Assembly (NCBI GenBank): GCA_011947345.1
Contig: JAAVTG010001021.1
Location: 124,001 to 188,000, forward strand
Source: Phytophthora quininea
Lineage: Eukaryota > Oomycota > Peronosporomycetes > Peronosporales > Peronosporaceae
Direction of reading: 5' to 3'
DNA: 64,000 nt
Positions within the stretch are counted from its first letter, which is position 1; each line of letters begins with the position of its first letter. Below, in pieces: positions 55,799 to 64,000 of the stretch. The position numbers and the translations under genes were made by a program. The notes beneath the pieces are model-generated. The model was not told the DNA's origin. It was given only the letters and a program-made list of their open reading frames with translations, and ran no database searches.

Positions 55799-58064
55799 TC
55801 ACTTCACCGCCGCGACACGCACGAGCTGGTTGTCATTGCCTAAAGCGGTGTGCCCTCCAAAAATGTACATGGCATCGTTGTAAACTACTGCTCGGTGCCA
55901 AGCACGTGGAGTCAGAGGCGGGTCGCTTTTCGCCAACTTCCACGTCGGCATGTTTTCACCTGTAACATACATTGCTTTAGTCGCCGTGACACTAACTGCG
56001 TCAATGGGAAGCCCTACCTGCTCCGATATCAAGCACGTAGGCGTCGCCTTTCAAGCATCCACTATTGCCACCGTACACTATCATCTGTGAGCCGATGCTA
56101 ACACCGGAATGCGTGTAGCGAGCTGCAGGTCCGCATCGCGTCTCAACTTTGCGCCATACACACTCGATATCTTTATTTGACGCGCTCTCTGAACAACAAA
56201 GCAACAGAGCGAGCTTGATCAGGATGATTGTTCACATATCTATCAAGTCGCTTACCCAATTCGAAAGCAAACAACTGTCCTCGTCGGAATTTGCCGTCAT
56301 ATCCGCCGAAAATATACATGCAGTCATCAATGACACACACCGAGTGTGTCGAGGATGGTCCGGGGAGATCTCCTCGTGGTTCAAGCTTTACCCAAGTAGG
56401 AGTACTTGTGTCTGTTCGGATGTATTAATTGATGTTAGAGCGAGATCAACATCACTGTTAATTGGTAATACACACACACCAAATCGCAGTGCAAAGGTGT
56501 CGCCAAGTCGATTCGGGTGGCCGTATCCACCGAACAAAATCGCTATCTCTTGCATCACTGCCAAAGAATACCAATAACGCATCGATGGGGGCGTCCCAGC
56601 AATCTTGATCCTTTCCCACTTCCATTCTTCAGATTCTACAGTACAACACACGGAAATACATTTTGAACAGTCGTTAGCGACCAAAACCTGGAGGTAATGC
56701 TGATGCAAGGGCTTGTACGTACTGAGGTTGATCGCATGAAGTTCTGTAAGGTATTTACCATCAATGGTGCCTCCGATAGCATACAATACGTCTCCAATGA
56801 CAAATATTTGGAGGAGGTAACCCGATGGTGGTGGTGTACCGCTGGTTGGCGGTTGGACCCAACGTGGACAAGGTGTCTCTGCAAGATCCAGCACGTGCAA
56901 ATCATTCAGTCGAGCATTGCCGACAATGCCACCCACGACAATTAGGAGGCTTCCGTAGATCGCCAAACCGCAATCATATCGCTGGGTTGGAGGTGTGCCG
57001 TCAGTCTTCACGGTTTCCCACTGGAGACTGACGCTGCTGCGCTCGTCTCTCTTACAATTTCGGGACCTTGTTTTTCGCTTGCCTGCTCGCGCAGCGGGGT
57101 AGCTACCTTTCGAAGCTATGCTGGTTTCTACTTCTTCAGCCGGTGATTGTCGAGGTTGTAAAAGGGAGTCTTCTTTGCCCGTATAGAAGTTCTCTGGCGC
57201 CGTGGCGGACCAGGGACGGAGCTGCCACTTCGAGACGTTCTCGCGGCAACTGCAGGTGATGGACGTTCGCTGTCAGAAGAAGACACCAAATCGGCTAGGT
57301 CGATCACGTCGTCCAAGTCGCTGAGGTTGTCGAGTTGAAGAGGCCCGTCGTTTGGGTTAGGCAGTAAGTCGTGATTTGATCGACCGATGTCAATCCCTGC
57401 CGACACGGCAGTATTGTTGCTGTTGTAGCTGCCTTGGTGGAATTGGTCTGTTTGAATGAAAATCCCTGGGTGTGACGACGGCACAAAGCTGGAAGAGGCA
57501 CTCATCTACTCAAACAAATGCACATGTGTCAGCACAAGCACACAAGAATACATATCATCGTAATGCTTCAAAACCTACGGGGATGTGAATGTCTGCCTCC
57601 GCCGTCGTGTACGCAAAGCCCACCGTCCGCACGTCCGTGTCGTGAGTTTTACTCTTGCTTACCTTGAAAATCTGCTGCGTTTGGCACAATGGGCAGGACC
57701 CAATTGAAGAGATAGATTGCTGCATACACTGAAGACACAAAACGTGGCCGCACTCCTGTCGGACGGCAGACTGCGTCATACGGAGGCAGATCGGACACGG
57801 GAGGATGGTTGGGGCCGCTGCGAGCTGCACGTGGAGGTTGTAGGCGGTCTCCAGACCGTCCCAAGTGCTTTCGTCCAGAGGGAAGTGGGCCGACCCAAAC
57901 AGCTCGTCGTCCGCGCTCACCTCCGCCGTCTTCTCCTCGCGTTCCTCGTGGTAGCGAGATTCATGGTCAGCGTAGGCTGCTGCGGCTCCCTCTCCACCGG
58001 TGGCCTCGTTGGGAGGCCGCCCGTCGCCTGGAGAGGAGAAGCTCCCGTTAATAAAGCGCCTCAT
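55799..58064 (-). CDS. RING-Kelch protein, probable E3 ubiquitin ligase
   Basis: The start taken is the ATG at 58064 (MRRFINGSFSSPGDG). A C3HC4 RING (CPICLRMT ... CGHVLCLQC ... CPLCQTQ) occupies the first exon. An intron at 57506-57578 (GTAGGT...GAGTAG, with CTGAC upstream of the acceptor, phase 0) joins it to a Ser/Asp-rich linker. Six Kelch repeats follow over several exons, each with a GG pair (VVGGIVG, AIGGTID, LFGGYGH, IFGGYDG, VYGGNSG, IFGGHTA), predicting a six-bladed propeller. One frame break near 57140-57143 (CCGG) lies in the linker. If the intron is not used, the locus would be two genes 50 bases apart: a RING gene ending at 57555 and a Kelch gene starting at the ATG at 57505. The fused model is preferred because donor, acceptor and phase all fit. 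Confidence 0.7.
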
Positions 58065-58328
58065 TCGCAGCAGGCCAGAGGCCACTGGGCATCTGAGGAC
58101 GCGGAGACAATGGAACCGGCCGCTGCGCTGGACGAGGAATTGCAAGTGCAAAACCGAGGCGGTCACGCTGTCTTGATTTACAGCCAATCTATGCGCGAAT
58201 TCGAACACGGGAATTGTATTCGGAACACGCGTAATTTATACCCAAAACACGCGAAACTAACGTTGAACGGCGTTTTTATTACAAGCATACCGGTGCATTG
58301 ATGCTTTATACACAGCAGGCGACTGCAT

Positions 58329-60487
58329 TTACGATGAATCCTCGTCATCAATCGCGAGTCCGTCTTCGTCGTCATCGTCGTCGCCGATACAGCAATTGAC
58401 GTCGTCGTCGGGCATGTGGTACAGACACTTGCTAATGAGAAACTCTTGTCGATACTTCTGTGCGGTGACATCTTCCGGAACGTCGTCGATGCAGACCTCG
58501 AGAAAGTATTTGAAGACGAACATGATGCTGATGAATACCGTGAACATCCACACGCGCGTTTCAGTGGAGAGGTCGTTGAAGAAGTCGCCCGTGAAGATGA
58601 CGACCGCCCCGTTGGTACACACCGAGATCGCTGCGAACGCCTGAAGCACCTGATACCAGTAGCCCATGTTGCGCACGTTGCGTGGACGAGGGCGGCGCGA
58701 CTCGAAAATCAGGCGATACGCGTCCAGGCGGATCTCAAAGTAGTTGTTGACGTACGAAAGAAGCGGCGCAAACGGGAAGGCCACCACGAACATGGTCGTA
58801 AAGCCGAACTGCAGTGCCATCTCCGTGTAATCGTCGAACGTGCCGTGCCAATCGTACTGCGCCATGAACAACTCGCGCTCGGCGTCTGACTTTTTGTAGT
58901 CGTCCAAGTGACCCAGCAAACGGTACTTGTTCATGTACACGAAAAGCCGGGGATGGCCACCTCGGTGATGTTGCCCACGAAGAGGCGAGAGCAGAACACG
59001 ATGGCGAGCATGTACTCGAGCTCGTGCATGCAGCTGATATCGCAGCCTTCAAAGCCTTCCTTCAAAAACGCCACGTAGAAGAGACCGGCGTAGTTGTTCA
59101 CGAACTGGAAAATGACAGTCTTGACGATGAGGCTGTTCTCGTATTCCATGTCTGTGCGATGGTTCTCTTGGTCCACGAGCACGATCGACACGTAATTGTA
59201 GATCTTGGTCATGATGGTGATCTGGACAACATTTGCCAGAGAAGACACAATGGATCCGTACTTGAAGTCATCCAGCACCAGCTTGTCCGAGTCTCGGCCC
59301 TTGGTCAGGTCGTAGGTCAACATGAAGATTGATGAGACGATAACAAAGACCACCAAGATAAGGAAGGAGATGACGACCCAGCTGTACGCCACGCGCTTGA
59401 GCTTCTCGCGAGGAGGGAAGTAGCGCGTGGACTTACCGTTGATCGGCGACGGAATGCGCTCGCCATAGAACTGTGGGCGAAGGTTCACAGTCTCTGAGAA
59501 ATGAGCAGTGCCCCAGCGCAGAGTCTCGCGCGAGTTGAGTCGTTTCCAGTTCTCGAGGTAGATGGTCATCCAGATCGTCATAAAGGCGCCGAAGACTGGG
59601 GCGATGTACGCAAACACCGTGTTGTAGGCGTCGCGCGGGATGGTGTAGCTTAAGATACCCGTGACGATGCCCACAAGTGTCGGATACAGCAGCCACTTGG
59701 TATAGTGGCCCAAATACAGGAAGTATAGCGCCACCTTCACGCCGAAGTACTGACAGATGCGGTCGAACGGCTGGTTCATGGGCGACGTGTTCCACACGAT
59801 CCACTTCTCCTTGAGATCCATCTTCTCCTCTTCTTCATGCAGTGGATAGGTCTCCACGATGACCTGCTCGTAGACCAGTCGGTCGATATCAATGCCCGCT
59901 CCCGTCTGGTGGTTGGTGATGATGTGCTCGATGAGTCCGATGCGGTCGGTGCTGGCGAAGATGGACCCGCCCATGCCCTTCTTCGTGTAGAAATGTTGCA
60001 GATCTCGCGCCTGGAAGTACGGCGCGAAGATGTAGTCGAACGGAGAGTAGCGGTACATCTGCTTGACGTCTCGGATGGGGAATGGCGCGATGCCGTACTC
60101 TGGGATGCCGTTGAACGAGGCCCGCCGCAGCTCCGTCGGGTCCAGCTGCAGGTGCAGCTTCAGCACCTCGGCCTCTCTCCGCATGAGCTCCTCGGGCGCG
60201 CGGATCTTGCAGAACACGAGCTCCTTGCCCACCGAGTAGAACAGACTCAGACGCAGCCCGGCGCCGCGCAGGCGCTTGATGATGGTGTCGCGCTCGTCGC
60301 TGGCCTCGATGACATGCTTGGGCGGGTTCGGGAACACGATCACGTAGTCCCAGCGCGACAGCGACTCGGTGGCGGCGGACGTGCCGTAGTCCAGCGGCAC
60401 GCGCAGACGCACCTCGGCCGTCTGCGGCGTGGGGTACGGGTCCGTCATGGCGCCGAGAGCTCGCAGGCGATTCTGGTCGGCAATCAT
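58329..60487 (-). CDS. Anoctamin/TMEM16 family membrane protein (ANO10-like)
   Basis: About 719 codons, starting MIADQNRLRALGAM; a second ATG a few codons on (MTDPYPTPQ) is also possible. The N-terminal cytosolic anoctamin domain (SRWDYVIVFPN, GLRLSLFYSVG, YRYSPFDYIFAPY) is followed by about ten helices. The family signatures are present: IRQYFGEKIALYF-like ICQYFGVKVALYFLYLGHYT, LENWKRLNSRETLRWG, and in the second half FVNNYAGLFYVAF, YDWHGTFDDYTEMALQFGF and FPFAPLLSYVNNYFEIRLDA. The tail is acidic (Asp run). One break at GGGG 58949-58952 (between VAIP and RLFVYMNKY) is repaired by a single base. Family members are Ca2+-activated lipid scramblases or channels; which one applies here cannot be told. 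Confidence 0.9.
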
Positions 60488-61486
60488 CTGATTTAAATGG
60501 CCACAAATTTGAGTCGTCCTGAATTGTGTCCACTCAATACAAATTTAGGAGGTAGTATTTTAAAGGATTAACCGTCTTGAAATGGGTTATTCGCGGAGCG
60601 ACTCGAACAGCGTTCTGGCAGCAATGGCAGCGCTGTCGTCCAGCACCCATTAGTATCGACACCAGCCGAGAGCGTCGAGCACCAAGCTGCAACAAGGCGC
60701 AGAGTCCGGGGCTGCAGGATGCGGCGCCTTCGCAAGTTTCAAAGCCGACGAGTTGCGGCGGCCTGGTGCCGATCCTGGCGGCATGAAATCAAGCTGCAAC
60801 ACTTCAGCTTCATGACCCAGACCAAGATCCTTGTATCTTATCCTGTCGACGATCCACTTGCAGCGGATTTCGCTACTGTTAAACTACGCCTGTCGGGCTC
60901 TCCCCATACCAGTGGAGACCCTTCTACACGATTCTGCCGAGCGCCGCCGAGTGTTTTAACCTGGCCAGTGGAAGCGTTCAGACCGCCTGTATCACCCACA
61001 TGCGAAGCGGCAAGCGCGGCAAAGCCCAGAAGCGCTCCCCGGAGCACCAATGGCTCGGAGCTGACGCTCCACGACGTGGTTTGTGATGACCTCCCCGGCC
61101 GATATGCGGATATCAGATGTTATTTCTCGCGCTTTTCGTAGTTTCTCCTTCGACAGCATTTGGCTTGGGACCTCCCTTATAGCCTATTCTGAACCCATTC
61201 TGCATCACCGTTTATGCCACTTTCCATAGGTGACGTCCGCCATCTGTCCGTCGAAAGTTCAGTATTTACGTGACGCTTCGGCCAGATGCGAATCTCGGCA
61301 TTCGTTGGCTGCTGCTCCTCCCTCCTGACAAGGAAGGCCATGCGGACTCGGCCGCGTTACATCTCGCATTCGAGTTTTCGCGGCGCCACGAACAGAGTGA
61401 GCGGACTCGTAGACAGCGGCGAAAGGAGCTGCAGAGGAAGCCACCAACGCGACAGCTATACAGCCTTTCAGGATCACCGCCGTCGC
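60488..61486. other. Region upstream of anoctamin and PH-1; one unassigned ORF
   Basis: Plus ORF 60719-61141 (140 codons) is Arg-rich at its start and matches no family I know. Another frame over 60670-60820 is Ala/Gly-rich. Neither is supported as a gene. The PH-1 frame stays open upstream to 61286. Promoters of both flanking genes must lie here. Confidence 0.35.
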
Positions 61487-62074
61487 ATGCCCAACTTGAC
61501 CAGCTTGATGAAGCAGCGCATACGGCGCACGCCGACCGTGGGCAGCGACGCCAGCACGTTCCTGTCGACGTCGTCGGGGGCCTCCTCGCAGCGCGCGACC
61601 GTGCTGGGCTCGCCCATGCTCTCGCCGGCCACCGAGACGCTCGAGGACTGGATGTACTGGCAGCGGGACGCCGCCAACGCGCGCTGCTGGACCAAGGTCT
61701 ACGGCGTGCTGGACAATGAGTTCCTGTGGCTGTTCAAGGGCAACCACTCGAGCCGCACCATGTTCCTGCAGATTGCCGTGTCCAGCGTCGAGGTGTCGGG
61801 CCAGCGGCAGCTGCGCATCGTGGACCCGAACGGCGAGGACATGGAGATCTGGTTGCTGGATGAGGACAGCTTCGCCACGTGGCGGCGGCGGCTCGAGGAC
61901 GCCGCGGCGCTCACCACACAGTTCTTCCGCATGACGGAGCTCGAGGCCCGGCGACTGCCGCGCAACAGCGCGTACCGCGGCAGCCTCGTGACGTACCGCC
62001 GTGCCAGCAAGCGCACTCGCTACCGAGCAGCGCTCGACTGGATGCGGCGCAAGTTCAGGCCGCCCACGGCGTGA
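61487..62074 (+). CDS. PH-domain protein 1
   Basis: The start chosen is the ATG at 61487 (MPNLTSLMKQRIRRTP); the frame also has an upstream ATG at 61286, whose extension looks non-conserved. After a Ser/Thr-rich N-terminus comes a PH-type domain of about 100 residues. The first strand is EDWMYWQRDAANARCWTKVYG with the following LDNEFLWLFKG, then core strands, and a final helix with the family's Trp (FATWRRRLEDAA). A basic C-terminal tail (RYRAALDWMRRKFRPP) follows. No catalytic domain is present; it probably binds phosphoinositides or acts as an adaptor. It is paralogous to the next gene. Confidence 0.65.
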   Translation: MPNLTSLMKQRIRRTPTVGSDASTFLSTSSGASSQRATVLGSPMLSPATETLEDWMYWQRDAANARCWTKVYGVLDNEFLWLFKGNHSSRTMFLQIAVSSVEVSGQRQLRIVDPNGEDMEIWLLDEDSFATWRRRLEDAAALTTQFFRMTELEARRLPRNSAYRGSLVTYRRASKRTRYRAALDWMRRKFRPPTA

Positions 62075-62673
62075 AAACAGCAGCAGCAGGATCGATACCG
62101 CTCATGTCGCGGCGAACACTTCAGCTGCATGGATCGACTGAAGGCATCCAGCACGGTTGCTTCCGTTCGGAGGCAAACCGAACCAGCGCCGGCGCCCGAC
62201 GAGCTTCAAGATTTCCGCGTGTCAAGCGCAACACGGGGAATCCTCGCATTCACTGCCGCAGCCCCGCCTAATATAAAACCTATTTATCCGTGATCGGATT
62301 GCCGTGCCGTTGGAAAGAACCAACCAACCTTGTTTTCCTGTGCGTCGGCGATTGTGGTGGAAACGACGGTATTACGGTCGACGAGAGAGTCCACGCGTTT
62401 AACGCTGAAGTGCGCGGCGTTTGCTGGTGCCGACGGCGACGAACGCCGCGGACGGCAAGACCGTCGCCCACCACTGCTGATGTGGATGGTGGCGTTGCTC
62501 GTGAGCTCTTCCATTTTTGCTCAGCCAAAATTTCTCGGTTTCAACTGTGCTTGGCGTCGATCGTCTTGTTTGTTTGCGATCCCTCTAGCAATACTGGACG
62601 TGGACAAGGCAACAGGATATCTGGCCTCAGCAATCTCCGTCACTTTTCAATTTCGCTTCGGTGGAGAGGCACC
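62075..62673. other. Spacer between the two PH-domain genes
   Basis: The PH-2 frame is open upstream to 62290, but the natural start is the ATG at 62674. Minus ORFs 62280-62528 are shadows. Nothing else was recognised. Confidence 0.5.
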
Positions 62674-63419
62674 ATGCGGCGACTGTCGTTGACGGCGATG
62701 CCCTCGCGGCGACAGCAGCACCGCGCCAGCCTCGGCGGTGGCTGCTGCAGTAAACGCGGTAGTAGTCTGCGCGCGACGATCGGCAGCTTCAGCATGCTGA
62801 GCTCCCGGTCGACCTCGGCCTCAGTGTCTACGTCGGCGTCCACGGACTCGCTGACGTCGCTCGCCAGCTCCTTCGCCAACCTCATCGAGGACGAGGACGG
62901 CGACGACCAAGAACTAGAGCAGGAAGAGTGCTCCGAGCAAGGCTGGATGTACTGGAAGAAGGACGGCGACTGCTGGCTCAAGATGTACGCGCGGCTGCGT
63001 AACGAGCTGCTGTGGCTCTCAAGGGCGCGGACGACGCCGTGGCCGTCGTGCAGATCGCCGTGGCCGGGGTGCGGGCCACGACCATCGGCGGCATCATCGC
63101 GCGTGGCCCCAGCGGCGAAAGCATGGAGCTCTTCGCCTATGAACGCGACCGGACGAGCGACTGGATCGATGCGCTGTATGTCGCCGCCCAGCTCACGCAG
63201 TCCTACGAGCGCTCTGTGGCACGGGAACCGGCCGAGACGGAGATGCCGCGAAGCCAGATCAAAGAGGTGGAGCAGATCTACGCGGGCACACTGGTCGTGT
63301 ACAACAAGGAGCAGAAGAAGGCGCCGTGGAAGCAGTTCCTCTCGACCAAGCGACTCCGCGACGCGTGCCGAAAACGCCTCGAGAAGTTCGTGGACCGCTT
63401 GGACACCTCCAAGCGGTAG
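62674..63419 (+). CDS. PH-domain protein 2
   Basis: It starts at 62674 (accATGCGG). A basic, then Ser-rich N-terminus and an acidic run (DEDGDDQELEQEE) precede a PH-type domain. The first strand, QGWMYWKKDGDCWLKMYAR with LRNELLWL, aligns with PH-1. A single-base break near 63015-63020 shifts the frame; after it KGADDAVAVVQIAVAGV and the closing helix DWIDALYVAAQL (with Trp) continue the domain. The C-terminal basic helix (DACRKRLEKFVDRLD) ends at 63419. The tandem pair PH-1/PH-2 shares layout and arose by duplication. Confidence 0.65.
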
Positions 63420-63803
63420 ATCTCACCACCATATTATTTATCTAAACAACAAAAGTATCATATCCTGCGAATATTGTAACTCCTGGTGATGTCATGGAGC
63501 GTTAGTTGCCGTCACATCGAGCGGTGGTTCGACCCTGCAGTGCAGCGCAATGGTTCCGGCGTGGTGGTCCACGGAATTGTCGCCAGCGATATGCGATGGA
63601 GATTGCACCGACACCAATTCCTGCGAGGCGCCGCTTTTAGTGTCCCGCCGCCAGGTATGAACGTCCAGGAAGAGGCCAAGGTTGCTTGGAGCGGGCTGGG
63701 AATGCAGATGGTCGATTACGGACAGTGGACAAGACGACGACGTCGAGGGAAGAGAAAAGGGGAATTGGCATCTTCAGCTTGCTGTGACAAAAGGATTATG
63801 GAG
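63420..63803. other. Convergent spacer before the S28 peptidase gene
   Basis: Plus ORF 63486-63998 runs antisense to the S28 exon and is judged a shadow. A short GGTTCGACCC motif near 63526 resembles a tRNA T-loop, but no acceptor, D or anticodon arm fits around it. Confidence 0.45.
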
Positions 63804-64000
63804 TCAACCAGCTACATGTGCACGCCGTGCACGGCAGCGAGCGTCCTTGTGCGCGTAGAACTCGCGAGTCCACGTCCACATGTGCCGCTTCTCGATGGCC
63901 CGGGCAGCTTTCACCGGTTCCGGGTCGAGCGGGTTGCTGAACATGAGATCCAAGTGGTGAGCACCGCCCTCGATGTGCACGGCGACCACGGACGCTGAGA
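63804..64000 (-). CDS. S28 serine carboxypeptidase (Pro-X type), 3' end only
   Basis: The window edge cuts the gene. The last 62 or so codons read VHIEGGAHHLDLMFSN, then PLDPEPVKAARAIEKRHM, then WTREF. The GAHHLDL...NPxDP...ARxxE pattern marks the C-terminus of S28 peptidases (lysosomal Pro-X carboxypeptidase and DPP7 family); the first His pair includes the catalytic His. These enzymes are secreted or vacuolar and cleave after proline. The Ser and Asp of the triad lie beyond the window. Confidence 0.8.
   Translation of the reverse strand, partial: SASVVAVHIEGGAHHLDLMFSNPLDPEPVKAARAIEKRHMWTWTREFYAHKDARCRARRAHVAG

Noticed and set aside
59837..60496. 219-codon plus-strand ORF
   Set aside because: It is the antisense shadow of the conserved anoctamin N-terminal domain, with no recognisable feature of its own.
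63522..63536. tRNA T-loop-like GGTTCGACCC
   Set aside because: No matching acceptor, D-arm or anticodon arm can be folded around it.
1..64000. RXLR, Crinkler or other secreted effector genes
   Set aside because: I saw no signal peptide followed by RXLR-EER or LFLAK motifs in any supported ORF.

Overview
The window looks like nuclear DNA of a stramenopile, most probably an oomycete. Genes are closely packed on both strands. Introns are short (mostly 60-100 bases, GT...AG). The proteins are clearly eukaryotic: TOR kinase with a FATC tail, XPF, EXO1, NOC3, SWI/SNF BAF60, BK channel, makorin and anoctamin. A TMEM138-like ciliary protein suggests a lineage with flagellated zoospores. I saw no rRNA, tRNA, intact transposon, CRISPR array or obvious RXLR/CRN effector gene. 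The species cannot be told from the sequence.

Layout. 1-3.5 kb: two poorly recognised, frame-broken genes. 4-11.2 kb: three methionine aminopeptidase 1 copies (one a deletion pseudogene), interrupted by a divergent EXO1 / TMEM138-like pair. 11.4-15.3 kb: BK-type potassium channel. 15.3-20.4 kb: ZC2HC1-like zinc-finger gene, BAF60, tetraspanin. 20.5-31.1 kb: NOC3 and TOR. 31.2-36.4 kb: DTWD1 with a CCHC-knuckle tail, NADH-cytochrome b5 reductase, XPF. 36.4-48.7 kb: six PAP2-family lipid phosphatases (order + - - - - +), with makorin and an LRR gene between copies 5 and 6. 48.7-54.8 kb: a ZFC3H1/Red1-like nuclear RNA adaptor fused to leucine-rich repeats. 54.8-64 kb: SUKH-domain protein, a RING-Kelch protein, anoctamin, two tandem PH-domain proteins and the 3' end of an S28 peptidase.

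Themes. DNA repair (EXO1, XPF), growth and ribosome production (TOR, NOC3, MetAP1), RNA metabolism (ZFC3H1-like, DTWD1), membrane lipids and ions (PAP2 array, anoctamin, BK, tetraspanin) and ubiquitin ligases (makorin, RING-Kelch). Apart from the two local gene families there is no operon-like logic; short gene spacing and shared divergent promoters dominate.

Caution. At least fifteen conserved genes are interrupted by one-base frame breaks, mostly at short homopolymers and mostly reading as a missing base. This pattern fits uncorrected assembly errors better than mass pseudogenisation. Such genes are given as single loci with the break positions noted. Exon limits were read by eye and are unverified.
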